Source of the DNA: Labedella gwakjiensis
GTDB taxonomy: Bacteria > Actinomycetota > Actinomycetes > Actinomycetales > Microbacteriaceae
Direction of reading: 5' to 3'
NCBI RefSeq assembly: GCF_003014675.1
Contig: NZ_PYAU01000001.1
Coordinates: forward strand, 62,001-126,000
DNA: 64,000 nucleotides
The notes under the pieces were generated by a model. That model was given only the letters and a program-made list of their open reading frames with translations, was not told where the DNA came from and made no database searches. Positions within the stretch are counted from its first letter, which is position 1. Every line of letters starts with the position of its first letter. Below, piece after piece: positions 36,917 to 45,530 of this stretch. Both the position numbers and the translations under genes were made by a program.

Positions 36917-38338
36917 TCAGCCGCCGAGCAGATCCGACAGGCGGGTCGCGAGGTCGCGGGTCGCGAGCTCGAGCTCGGCCCGTCGCGGCCGGGCCGCGTC
37001 GGTCGCCCCCGTGAGACAGGCTGCCGCCGCGACGGCACCGCTCGCGTCTCGGACGGGTGCCGACACCGAGAGCAGACCGGCGTCGTCGTCAGAATCGATC
37101 GAGATGACGCCGTCTCGCGAGACCACGCGCATCCGCTCCATGAGGAGCGAGAGGTCGTGCTCCGAGTGCCGCCTGCGGAGCAGACCGCTGAGGTCCGCCG
37201 GCTCGAACTCCATCACGAGCGTCGGTCCACCGTCTGACCCGATCACGGGGTGGGGTCGCCCGAGCCACGGCATCATCACGAGTCCTCCGTCCGGCTCACC
37301 GACCTCCTCGACCACGGTGAAGCTCCTGATGCCCTTGAGCACGGTGATGAAGCCGTAGACGCCGGCATCCGTCGCCGTCTGCGCCACCAGCCGCCGTCCC
37401 GCCGATGTGAGGATCGGCGCCGTCGCGGCGCGGTGCCAGCCGTGGACGCCCCAGCAGACGCCCACGCCATCACCCTCGAGCCGCCTCGATACGACGCCGG
37501 CCCGTTCCAGAGCGGTCACCAGGCGCTGGACGCGCTCTGTGCGAAGCCCGACCGACCGGGCGGTTCCGGAGAGCGAGTCGTGGCCGTCCGCCAGATGTCC
37601 GAGCACACGCACGGCCGCGTCGAGTGCCGACGTGGGCGACTCGACGTCGGTGCCCCCGACGGCCACGGCCACGGGATGCGGGTGAGGCTCCCCTGCGCCC
37701 TCCGCGATCATGGTCTCGATACGCCGCCGTGCGGCGTCGACGGCGCGACGGGCGCGAGGAACACCCCCCGTCGAGCGGTTGAGCGGCAGGCGGACGGCGA
37801 CGACGGCGACGCACTCGCCGTCGGGACCGAGGACGGCTGAGGCGACTTCGACGACGCGCTCCGTCCGCGACTCGACGATGCGCGGGTGGGTGGCGGACGA
37901 CCCCACTTCGCCGGCGTTCGCGCGAGCGATCGCGCTCCCATCGGCGACCGGCTCGCCGACGTCCGCTGCGGCGTGGAGCGTCCACTCGGAGCCGACGGAG
38001 GCCACGACGTGGAGGGTGTCGCCCGATCGTGCGGCCACGCAGGCCGTCTCCCCCGTGGTCTGTGCCGCGATCGTCAGCGCATAGCGGACGGGGAGAGCGA
38101 CCCGGGCGGCCGCACGGCCCGACAATCGGATGGCCTCGCGGCCGAGACGGTAGGAACCGTAGACCTCACCAGGAGCGAGCAGGCCGACGCGAGCGAGGGC
38201 CGCGCACGAGCGGGACGCGCTGCTCGCGCTCCACCCGAGAGCGCGTCCGATCGCCCCCGTGCCCATCGGTGAGGTGGGATCGGTCCTCTCGGCGACGATG
38301 CGGAGCACGCGGAAGGCGACTTCGACCGACGACGTCAT
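36917..38338 (-). CDS. Double-length IclR-type transcriptional regulator
   Basis: 473-aa protein, nearly twice the usual IclR length of about 250. Residues 1-75 form an IclR-type HTH (VEVAFRVLRIVAERT; recognition helix SASSASRSCAALARVGLL), followed by an effector-like domain to about 230. A second HTH (ALDAAVRVLGHLADG; TERVQRLVTALERAGVV) and a second IclR effector domain (about 300-473) follow. It is divergent from the ABC importer and oxidase genes and probably controls them. ATG 38338 preceded by GAGGAGG. The first effector half looks more diverged. Confidence 0.85.
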   Translation of the reverse strand: MTSSVEVAFRVLRIVAERTDPTSPMGTGAIGRALGWSASSASRSCAALARVGLLAPGEVYGSYRLGREAIRLSGRAAARVALPVRYALTIAAQTTGETACVAARSGDTLHVVASVGSEWTLHAAADVGEPVADGSAIARANAGEVGSSATHPRIVESRTERVVEVASAVLGPDGECVAVVAVRLPLNRSTGGVPRARRAVDAARRRIETMIAEGAGEPHPHPVAVAVGGTDVESPTSALDAAVRVLGHLADGHDSLSGTARSVGLRTERVQRLVTALERAGVVSRRLEGDGVGVCWGVHGWHRAATAPILTSAGRRLVAQTATDAGVYGFITVLKGIRSFTVVEEVGEPDGGLVMMPWLGRPHPVIGSDGGPTLVMEFEPADLSGLLRRRHSEHDLSLLMERMRVVSRDGVISIDSDDDAGLLSVSAPVRDASGAVAAAACLTGATDAARPRRAELELATRDLATRLSDLLGG

Positions 38339-38385
38339 CGGATCCTCCTCGGAAATCGCGCAATTCTGTGGCAGTTGATTTGCGG

Positions 38386-38429
38386 GTTACGAGGACTGTA
38401 ACAGGCTCGAACGACGCGCTCCCTAGAGT
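38386..38429. promoter_or_regulatory. Candidate promoter and operator of the importer operon
   Basis: TAGAGT (38424-38429) is a plausible -10 for the plus-strand operon, with ACAGGC as a weak -35 17 nt upstream. An inverted repeat GTTAC-N7-GTAAC (38386-38402) lies just upstream of and into the -35 area and is a candidate site for the divergent IclR-type regulator. Confidence 0.4.
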
Positions 38430-38518
38430 GACCGCACCCCACCGGCGAACCGAGACCGGTCGGAAGAGACAGCGCCACATCCCCCGTCGCACCGCCATCT
38501 CGCTCGAGGAGACCCTCC

Positions 38519-39484
38519 ATGACCGTCCCCGCTCCAGTCACTCGTCCGCTCCGATCCCGATGCTCGTCCGCTGCGGCGGTGGGCGCCGCCGTCAGCGCCG
38601 TCCTCGTCGTCCTCACCGGGTGCAGCTCGGTGGCACCATCGGACTCCGGCGCCGCACCGGTACCCGCCGAGACGATCGGCTCCGACTTCATCGCCGGGAC
38701 CTTCGACCAGGAGGCGGCGGACCTCCTCCCGGCCGACATCGCCGAGGCCGGCGTCATCCATGCGGCCGGCGGCCCCGGGTACGCGCCCCATTTCCTCCTC
38801 GCCGACGATGGCGAGACCCTCACAGGCAACGACATCGAGCTCCTTCTCGCGGTCGGAGACGTCCTCGGCGTCGACGTGGAGCACGAGGACGTCGGTTTCG
38901 ACGCCATGATCCCCTCCCTGCAATCGGAACGCGTCGACATGGCGAACGGCGCGATGAGCGTCACCGACGAACGGCTCGCGGTCGTCGACTACGTGACGTA
39001 CTTCTCCGGCGGGACCTCGCTCATCGTGCCGACGGGCAACCCTCTCGGGATCGATCTCGACTCGATGTGCGGACGCCGCATCGCCGTCCAACAGGGCACC
39101 GTCTACGCCGACGAGTACATGCCCGTGTTCGACGACGAGTGCACGGAGGCCGGCGAGGAGCCGATCGAGATCTCGGTCTTCCCGACCCAGCCGGATGCGA
39201 CCCTCGCGCTCACCTCCGGCCGTGCCGACGCGAGCATGTCCGACTACGGACCGCTCTCCTACGTCGCCGACCGCTCCGAGGGTTCGCTCGAGGTCCTCCA
39301 GGAGACCTACGACCCGAGCACGTGGGGCTTCACGTTCCCTCAGGGTTCGGATCTCACCGCGGCCATCGCCGCAGCCGTGAACGTGCTGATCGACGACGGT
39401 ACCTACGGCGAGATCCTGTCGAAGTGGGGCGTCACGAGCGGCGCGATCGAGACGTCGGAGATCCTCACGAATGACGCACGATGA
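38519..39484 (+). CDS. ABC transporter substrate-binding lipoprotein (amino-acid family)
   Basis: 321-aa extracytoplasmic solute-binding protein of the SBP family 3 (amino acid) type. Signal peptide with lipobox LTGC (Cys35). Family segments are GYAPHFLLADDGETLTGNDIELL, VDMANGAMSVTDERLAVVDYV and RIAVQQGTVYADEY, then SKWGV near the end. It should capture an amino acid or derivative at the outer membrane face of the cytoplasmic membrane. ATG 38519 with GAGGAG upstream; the stop overlaps the permease start by 14 bp. Confidence 0.93.
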   Translation: MTVPAPVTRPLRSRCSSAAAVGAAVSAVLVVLTGCSSVAPSDSGAAPVPAETIGSDFIAGTFDQEAADLLPADIAEAGVIHAAGGPGYAPHFLLADDGETLTGNDIELLLAVGDVLGVDVEHEDVGFDAMIPSLQSERVDMANGAMSVTDERLAVVDYVTYFSGGTSLIVPTGNPLGIDLDSMCGRRIAVQQGTVYADEYMPVFDDECTEAGEEPIEISVFPTQPDATLALTSGRADASMSDYGPLSYVADRSEGSLEVLQETYDPSTWGFTFPQGSDLTAAIAAAVNVLIDDGTYGEILSKWGVTSGAIETSEILTNDAR

Positions 39485-40496
39485 CGCGGAGGGAGAGGTG
39501 ATCGCGTCGGCGCCCGCATCTCAGAGCTTCGCTCCCCGGGTCGTCCCGGTGCGGCGCTACGGCCAGTGGGTCGCCACGGCGCTCGTCCTGCTGGCGGCGG
39601 CACTCGTGGCGGTCTCACTCCTCACGAATCCCCGCTACCAGTGGGAGCTGGTGTTCTCGTACGTCCTGAACGCGCAGATCCTCGCCGGGCTCGTCACCAC
39701 GGTGTGGCTGACCGTCATCGCGATGGTCCTCGGCGTCGCCATCGGCGTCCTCATGGCGCTCGCCCGCGAGTCCTCGAACGTCGTGGTGTCGACGGCGGCG
39801 TCGGGCTACGTCGCGTTCTTCCGTGGCACTCCCCTTCTCGTCCAGCTCATCTTCTGGTTCAATCTCGCCGCGTTGTACCCCGTCGTGTCGCTCGGCATCC
39901 CGTTCGGCCCCACGCTGTTCACCGAGAGCACGAACGTCCTCATCACCCCATTCATGGCCGCAGTGCTCGGACTCGGACTCAACGAGGGGGCGTACATGTC
40001 GGAGATCGTCCGTGCGGGACTCCAATCGGTGGACAGCGGCCAGACCGACGCGGCGCACGCACTCGGGATGAAGAGGTCGCAGACCTTCCGTCGCATCGTC
40101 CTGCCGCAGGCGATGCGGGTCATCATCCCGCCGACGGGCAACGAGACGATCTCGATGCTCAAGACCACATCGCTCGTGAGCGTCATCGCGATCCCCGAGC
40201 TGCTCTGGCAGGCGCAGGCGATCTACTCCCGCACCTACCAGGTCATCCCCCTGCTCATCACCGTGAGCCTCTGGTACCTCCTCCTCACGACCGTGCTGAG
40301 CGTTGGCCAGTACTACCTGGAACGCCACTTCTCGAGAGGCGACGCACGACGCACCGACCGCACGCTCCTCGGCGCGATATCCCGTGGTCTCGTTCCGAGA
40401 CACACCGCCGCCGCGCGGCCCTCGGCGGACGAGCCGACGGAGACCCTGTCGGCGACACGAGCGGCGGCACAGCCGGCGGGAAGGAACGACTCGTGA
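39471..40496 (+). CDS. Amino-acid ABC transporter permease
   Basis: 341-aa His/Glu/Gln/Arg-type permease. The inner-membrane core shows [14 protein letters not shown] and the EAA loop [23 protein letters not shown] followed by [17 protein letters not shown], the hallmark of polar amino-acid permeases. The N-terminus has an extra cytoplasmic segment of about 30 residues and the C-terminus a Thr/Ala-rich tail of about 40. It overlaps both neighbours: 14 bp with the binding protein and 4 bp with the ATPase. Confidence 0.94.
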   Translation: MTHDDAEGEVIASAPASQSFAPRVVPVRRYGQWVATALVLLAAALVAVSLLTNPRYQWELVFSYVLNAQILAGLVTTVWLTVIAMVLGVAIGVLMALARESSNVVVSTAASGYVAFFRGTPLLVQLIFWFNLAALYPVVSLGIPFGPTLFTESTNVLITPFMAAVLGLGLNEGAYMSEIVRAGLQSVDSGQTDAAHALGMKRSQTFRRIVLPQAMRVIIPPTGNETISMLKTTSLVSVIAIPELLWQAQAIYSRTYQVIPLLITVSLWYLLLTTVLSVGQYYLERHFSRGDARRTDRTLLGAISRGLVPRHTAAARPSADEPTETLSATRAAAQPAGRNDS

Positions 40497-41269
40497 CGAT
40501 CGATCAGGCGCCCGTCCTCGTGGAGGCGATCGGGGTGCACAAGTCCTACGGCGGCAACCGTGTCGTGCGCGGCATCGACATGACCGTGCGCACCGGCGAG
40601 GTGATGTGCCTCCTCGGGCCGTCGGGCTCCGGCAAGAGCACCTTCCTGCGATGCATCAACCACCTCGAGAAGATCGACGCCGGCACGATCAGCGTCGCGG
40701 GAGAGCTCGTCGGGTACCGCCGTCAGGGCGACAGGCTCCACGAGTTGCGAGACGCGGAGATCGCCACCAGGCGCGCCGACATCGGCATGGTGTTCCAGTC
40801 GTTCAACCTCTTCCCGCACATGACGGTCCTCCAGAACCTCATGGAGGCGCCTGTCGGTGTCCGCCGTGAGACTCCGCGCGTGGCGAGGGAACGGGCGCTC
40901 GATCTCCTCTCCGTCGTGGGCCTCGCCGACAAGGCCGCCGCGTATCCCCGCTCGCTCTCCGGCGGGCAGCAGCAGCGCGTCGCCATCGCCCGTGCACTCG
41001 CCATGCGGCCGAAGCTCATGCTCTTCGACGAGCCCACCTCGGCGCTCGACCCGGAGCTCGTCGGTGAGGTGCTCGATGTCATGCGCGGGCTCGCCGACGA
41101 CGGGATGACGATGATCGTCGTGACCCACGAGATCGGGTTCGCGCGCGAGGTCGCCGACACGGTCACCTTCATGGACGGCGGTGTCGTCGTCGAATCGGGT
41201 CCGCCGGCGCAGGTCCTCGGGGCCCCGACCCACGAGCGCACCCGCTCCTTCCTCGCGAAGGTGCTCTGA
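40493..41269 (+). CDS. Amino-acid ABC transporter ATP-binding protein
   Basis: 258-aa ATPase with Walker [10 protein letters not shown] (42-50), the Q-loop [12 protein letters not shown], signature LSGGQQQR, Walker [13 protein letters not shown] and switch His in VVTHEIGFA. The GlnQ/HisP-type order is unambiguous. The start is GTG 40493, overlapping the permease TGA by 4 bp. It powers import by the preceding two gene products. Confidence 0.96.
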   Translation: MTIDQAPVLVEAIGVHKSYGGNRVVRGIDMTVRTGEVMCLLGPSGSGKSTFLRCINHLEKIDAGTISVAGELVGYRRQGDRLHELRDAEIATRRADIGMVFQSFNLFPHMTVLQNLMEAPVGVRRETPRVARERALDLLSVVGLADKAAAYPRSLSGGQQQRVAIARALAMRPKLMLFDEPTSALDPELVGEVLDVMRGLADDGMTMIVVTHEIGFAREVADTVTFMDGGVVVESGPPAQVLGAPTHERTRSFLAKVL

Positions 41270-41313
41270 CACCTCGCTCCGCTACCGCACCATCTGAAAG
41301 GGAATAGCACCGC

Positions 41314-42462
41314 ATGGAGACATTCGACGTCGCCGTCGTCGGCCTGGGCGCGCTCGGAAGCGCCGCCGCCTACCACCTCGCGCGGAAGGGGGCGCACGTC
41401 GTCGGTCTCGAGCAGTTCGAGCTCGGACACGTGCGCGGCGCCTCCCACGACACCTCGCGCATCGTCCGCACGTCCTACGGAGCCGCCGAGTACGTGCGGC
41501 TCGCCCAATCCGCCTACCGGGACTGGGCAGATCTTGAGGCGGCCACCGGCGAGCGCCTCCTCGACATCACGGGAGGGATCGTCTTCTTCCCCGACGACGG
41601 GCCCCATTCGATCGACGACTTCGTCGAGAGCCTCACCGAGACGGGCGTCCCGTTCGAGATGCTCTCGAACACCGAGGTGCACGAGCGGTTCCCGCAGTTC
41701 TCGATCCCCGCGAACGTCCGCGCCATCTACACCGCGGACTCGGGCATCGCCCATGCAGCACGGACGGTGGCGACGCTGCAGATGCATGCCCGCGCCCTCG
41801 GCGCCGTCCTCCGCGACCGCACCACCGTGGAGAGCCTGAGCCCGGACCACGACGGCGTGATCGTCCGCACCTCCACCGGTGACGTGCGCGCTCGGAAGGT
41901 CGTCGTCGCGGCCGACGCCTGGACCAATCGTCTGCTCGCTCCCCTGGGTGCGGAGATCCCGCTGACGGTCATGCAGGAGCAGGTCACCTACTTCGCCCCG
42001 ACCGACCCTGGCGTCTTCGATCGCTCGCGGTTCCCGGTGTGGATCTGGGAGGACGTGCAGTGCTACTACGGCTTCCCCACCTATGGGGAGCCCACCATCA
42101 AGGCCGCTCGGGACGTGTCGGAGAACCTCATGTCGCCGGAGGACCGGACCTTCACCCCGTCTCGCGCACTCCTCGAACAGCTGACGGACTTCGTGTCCGC
42201 GACCATCCCGCAGGCGGGCGAGCCGCTCCGCACCGTCACCTGTCAGTACGCCCTCACGGAGAACCGACGCTTCATCATCGGCCCGCTCGACGAGCACCCC
42301 GACGTCATCGTCGCCCTCGGCGCGGGGCACGCCTTCAAGTTCACACCCACGATCGGTCGTGTGCTCGCCGAGCTCGCGATCGACGGCGAGACGTCCGAGG
42401 ACATCTCGCGCTTCACAGTGACGGAGCCCACGGGCGCTGCCGCACCCTTCCCCGTGGGCTGA
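41314..42462 (+). CDS. solA: FAD-dependent amine oxidase (sarcosine / N-methyl-L-tryptophan oxidase-like)
   Basis: 382-aa monomeric sarcosine oxidase/N-methyltryptophan oxidase-type flavoprotein. The Rossmann motif VVGLGALGSAAAYHLA is at the N-terminus, followed by HDTSRIVRTSY. Cys310 (TVTCQYALTENRRFIIG) occupies the position of the Cys that binds FAD covalently in monomeric sarcosine oxidase. GAGHAFKFTPTIGRVLAEL matches the C-terminal FAD region. The enzyme would oxidatively demethylate an N-methyl amino acid to give formaldehyde and H2O2. 44 bp after the ATPase gene, so its substrate is probably what the importer brings in. The exact substrate is not determinable. Confidence 0.88.
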   Translation: METFDVAVVGLGALGSAAAYHLARKGAHVVGLEQFELGHVRGASHDTSRIVRTSYGAAEYVRLAQSAYRDWADLEAATGERLLDITGGIVFFPDDGPHSIDDFVESLTETGVPFEMLSNTEVHERFPQFSIPANVRAIYTADSGIAHAARTVATLQMHARALGAVLRDRTTVESLSPDHDGVIVRTSTGDVRARKVVVAADAWTNRLLAPLGAEIPLTVMQEQVTYFAPTDPGVFDRSRFPVWIWEDVQCYYGFPTYGEPTIKAARDVSENLMSPEDRTFTPSRALLEQLTDFVSATIPQAGEPLRTVTCQYALTENRRFIIGPLDEHPDVIVALGAGHAFKFTPTIGRVLAELAIDGETSEDISRFTVTEPTGAAAPFPVG

Positions 42463-42480
42463 TCCGACACGCGGTGCAGA

Positions 42481-43377
42481 TCAGTCGTCGAGATGTTCGT
42501 CGAGCCACGCGACGATCCGCTCTCGCAGGTCGTCGTCGAGGAGCGCGAGAGCGTGTTCGTCGCTCTCGACCCGGACGTACTCCACGTCGACGGTCGCGGC
42601 GGTGAGGAGACCGACGAAGTCGTCGGCCTGCTCCACGGGGATGAAGTCGTCCGTCGCAGCGACGACGAAGAAGGGCGGGTCGGACGAGTCCACCTCGTAC
42701 ATCGGCGAGGCCGCTCGCGCCGCCGGACAGTCGTCGTAGGAAGCGCAGCCGAGGTAGTCGAGCTGCACCCGCTGGAAACCGGCGTCGAGGTCGCCCCGGG
42801 CGATGCCCTCCCGCGTGAGGTCGAGCGGGGCGCTCAGCTCGACGACGGCGTCGATCGGCTCGTCCGCCCCCTGCCCGCCGTCCGTTGCGAGGAGGGCCAC
42901 GAGGTTGCCGCCCGCGGAATCACCGAAGGCCCCGAGGCGGGACGGATCGTGCCCGAAACGCTCCACCTGCGCGTCGCCGGAGATCCAGTCGAGCACCGTC
43001 TCGAGGTCGTCGAGCGCCGCGGGAAACGGGTGATCGGGCGCGAGACTGTAGTTCGGCTGGAAGACCACGTACCCCTCGCTCGCAAGCCACTCGCACACGT
43101 CGCGCCACTGCGGCTGGGCTTTGTCGCCGCCACGCCAACCGCCTCCGTGGACGGAGAGGATCGTCGGCGATCCGGGTTCCGCGTCCTGGGGAAGACACAC
43201 GTCGAGGAGGACCCCGTCGGATCCCCCGACGCCGACATCGCGGACCAGGCGCACTCCGTCGTAGCGGGTCGACGGGATTCCGACGTCCGCGGCGGGCTCA
43301 GGGGCGCACCCCGCGAGGAGCACCAGGACGCCTGCCGCGAGTGCGGTACTGGCCGTCCGCGCGCGATCCCTCGTCAT
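42481..43377 (-). CDS. Alpha/beta hydrolase lipoprotein (HSL-type esterase)
   Basis: 298-aa exported lipoprotein with lipobox LAGC (Cys24). Motifs of the hormone-sensitive-lipase/BD-FAE branch: oxyanion-hole HGGGWRGGD near residue 78, nucleophile GDSAGGN near 152, an acid in ATDDFIPVEQA and the His in SDEHAL. It probably hydrolyses acetyl or other acyl esters on the cell surface. ATG 43377 overlaps the acyltransferase TGA by 4 bp, suggesting paired addition and removal of acyl groups; this pairing is inference. Confidence 0.88.
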   Translation of the reverse strand: MTRDRARTASTALAAGVLVLLAGCAPEPAADVGIPSTRYDGVRLVRDVGVGGSDGVLLDVCLPQDAEPGSPTILSVHGGGWRGGDKAQPQWRDVCEWLASEGYVVFQPNYSLAPDHPFPAALDDLETVLDWISGDAQVERFGHDPSRLGAFGDSAGGNLVALLATDGGQGADEPIDAVVELSAPLDLTREGIARGDLDAGFQRVQLDYLGCASYDDCPAARAASPMYEVDSSDPPFFVVAATDDFIPVEQADDFVGLLTAATVDVEYVRVESDEHALALLDDDLRERIVAWLDEHLDD

Positions 43378-45422
43378 CCGGCGCCGGCGAGAACCGGGAC
43401 GAGCCGCTCCTCGAGCGCCCGGGCGAGCGAACGGGAGAACGTGGCCGTCACGTGGTGTTCGTCCGAGTAGACGAGCGTCGCACCGATGATGGCTGGGCAG
43501 GTGGAGGCGTTGCAGAAGTAATCGGAGAGGTCGACGACAGCTCCCCCGCGATCGTCGGCGACGATCTGCTGCGCCTCCCGGATGGCCGGATTGAACGCCT
43601 TCGACCGCGGGATGGCGCACGCCTCGGCGTCGTCGAGGTGAGAGGAGAGACAGACAACGGGCGAGCTCTCGAACTCCGGCGTATCGGCCAGGCTGACGAC
43701 GAGGCTCGAGGCGGGCAGGCGGTCGTAGAGGGAGGACAACCCGTCGACCCAGTCGTCGCGCTGGATCTGGGCGTCCCGCCCGGGAGTGGGACCGAGGTGG
43801 TTGGCGAGGAGGATCACGTCTGGCGGGTTCGCGGCGAGCTCCTCGACGGCCGCGTCCCTCCACGCGGAGCAGGATTCGTTCTTCGAACCCGACCATGCCG
43901 CGGCCGTCTCCTCGGTGCGGCAGCCCGACTTCGTGTACGTCTCGAGGCGGTAGCCGAGGGCCTCAGCGGCCTTCTCGAGGGCCGGGAACCAGCGGCCGGC
44001 GTGGGAGTCGCCGAAGAGCGCGATCGTCCGAGACGCCTCGAGGTCGCCGAACGCGCACGAGATCACCTCGGACTCGCGGAGGTTCTGCTGGCACCCGTCC
44101 GTGTACACCGCGCCCGTGTCGGCGACGGCCGAGCGGAGGTCGGGTGAGAGATTCGCGGGGACGATGTCGGTCCCCGTCGGCATCTCCGTGACCGGGGTCC
44201 GCGGCACCGTCTGAGTCGTGGCGAGCGGCATCTGGGCGGCTGCCGCGCTACCGCTTACGAGCCCGCCGACGAGCACGAGGGAGACGACTGTGGAGGCGGC
44301 CATCACGCGACGTCCGCTCGATCGTGTCGACCGCAGGGGCGTCTCGACGAGGCGATACAGGATCCACGCCGCGGGGACCGACGCCACGGCCAGACCGACG
44401 GCGAGCGGCACCGGGAGGGGCTCGTCGAGACCGATGCGCTCGTGGGCGAGCACGAGGATCGGCCAGTGCACGAGGTAGAGGGAGTACGAGATGGCACCCA
44501 CGACCTGCATCGGGCGCAGCGCGAGCAGCCGTGCGGCGCTCCAGCGCGAGACGGCAGGGCCGCCGGATGCGATGACGAGAGCCGTCCCCACGACCGGCAG
44601 CAGTGCTGCCGCTCCCGGGTAGTCGAGGTCCGCCGTGTAGGTCGTCGCCGCGGCCACGATCATCCCGAGTCCCGCCCAGCCGAGCACCAGTCCGATCCAC
44701 GGGGGCACCCGGCCGAGGAGGGAGGCCCCACCGGCCACGAGCGCGCCGACCCCGAACTCCCAGGCGCGCGTCCACGGCGAGAAGAAGGCGAGCGACGGCG
44801 ACTCCGGGGTGGTCACGATGCTCGCGAGGAGGGAGGCAGCGGTGATCACGCCGATCACGAAAAGGAGAACACGGATCGACCGCCGACCGAGCACGAAGGC
44901 GCCGAGAAGCAGTACGGGCCAGACGAGGTAGAACTGCTCTTCAACACCGAGCGACCAGAAGTGCTGGAACGGCGACGGCTCCGTGCCGGCGAGGTAGTCC
45001 GTCTGCCGGATCGCGAACACGATGTTCGGCACGTAGAGGGCCGAGGCGATCGCGTCCTGCAGGATCTGCACGATCCGGAGGGGCGAGACGAGCACGAACG
45101 CCGCGATCGAGGTGGCGGCGATGGTCACGAGCGCCGCCGGCAGGATGCGTCGAGCGCGGGCGGCATAGAACCGGACGAACGAGATGCGCCCGGTGCGTTC
45201 GAGACTCTCCACGAGATGACCGCTGATGAGGAAGCCGGAGATGACGAAGAACACGTCGACGCCCACGTAGCCGCCGGGGACGAGCGGGGCGACGGCGTGG
45301 TTGACCACGACGAGCACGACGGCGAGCGCGCGGAGGCCCTGGATGTCGGCGCGGAACGGCCGCCGCTCAGGTGCCTGGGCGGCCCCGGCGGTGTCGCTCG
45401 ATCGGTCTCGGACGCTCGTCAC
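43374..45422 (-). CDS. OafA/YrhL-type acyltransferase with SGNH domain
   Basis: 682-aa protein. The N-terminal acyltransferase-3 domain (ADIQGLRALAVVLVVVNHA start, FFVISGFLISGHL, RFYAARARRILPAAL) has about 10 membrane segments. The extracytoplasmic C-terminal SGNH domain begins near residue 465 with IALFGDSHAGRWFPAL and ends with SDEHHVTATFSR, giving the Ser, Asp and His residues. Such proteins O-acetylate cell-wall polymers or exopolysaccharides. The start is GTG 45422. Overlaps the esterase gene by 4 bp. Confidence 0.94.
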   Translation of the reverse strand: MTSVRDRSSDTAGAAQAPERRPFRADIQGLRALAVVLVVVNHAVAPLVPGGYVGVDVFFVISGFLISGHLVESLERTGRISFVRFYAARARRILPAALVTIAATSIAAFVLVSPLRIVQILQDAIASALYVPNIVFAIRQTDYLAGTEPSPFQHFWSLGVEEQFYLVWPVLLLGAFVLGRRSIRVLLFVIGVITAASLLASIVTTPESPSLAFFSPWTRAWEFGVGALVAGGASLLGRVPPWIGLVLGWAGLGMIVAAATTYTADLDYPGAAALLPVVGTALVIASGGPAVSRWSAARLLALRPMQVVGAISYSLYLVHWPILVLAHERIGLDEPLPVPLAVGLAVASVPAAWILYRLVETPLRSTRSSGRRVMAASTVVSLVLVGGLVSGSAAAAQMPLATTQTVPRTPVTEMPTGTDIVPANLSPDLRSAVADTGAVYTDGCQQNLRESEVISCAFGDLEASRTIALFGDSHAGRWFPALEKAAEALGYRLETYTKSGCRTEETAAAWSGSKNESCSAWRDAAVEELAANPPDVILLANHLGPTPGRDAQIQRDDWVDGLSSLYDRLPASSLVVSLADTPEFESSPVVCLSSHLDDAEACAIPRSKAFNPAIREAQQIVADDRGGAVVDLSDYFCNASTCPAIIGATLVYSDEHHVTATFSRSLARALEERLVPVLAGAG

Positions 45423-45476
45423 TCCCCCAGTCTGCTGCGAGCAGGCGAACGGGCGGTGAACGGATTCCGCGCCGAC

Positions 45477-45506
45477 GAGGGAGGGCCGCGCGTGCGACCC
45501 TCCCTC
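45477..45506. terminator. Terminator downstream of the glycoside hydrolase gene
   Basis: GAGGGAGGG (45477-45485) pairs perfectly with CCCTCCCTC (45498-45506) around a 12-nt loop. It lies just after the glycoside hydrolase stop and before the acyltransferase start on the same strand, separating the two transcripts. Confidence 0.7.
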
Positions 45507-45530
45507 CCGGCTAGCGAACGACCGCGCCCG

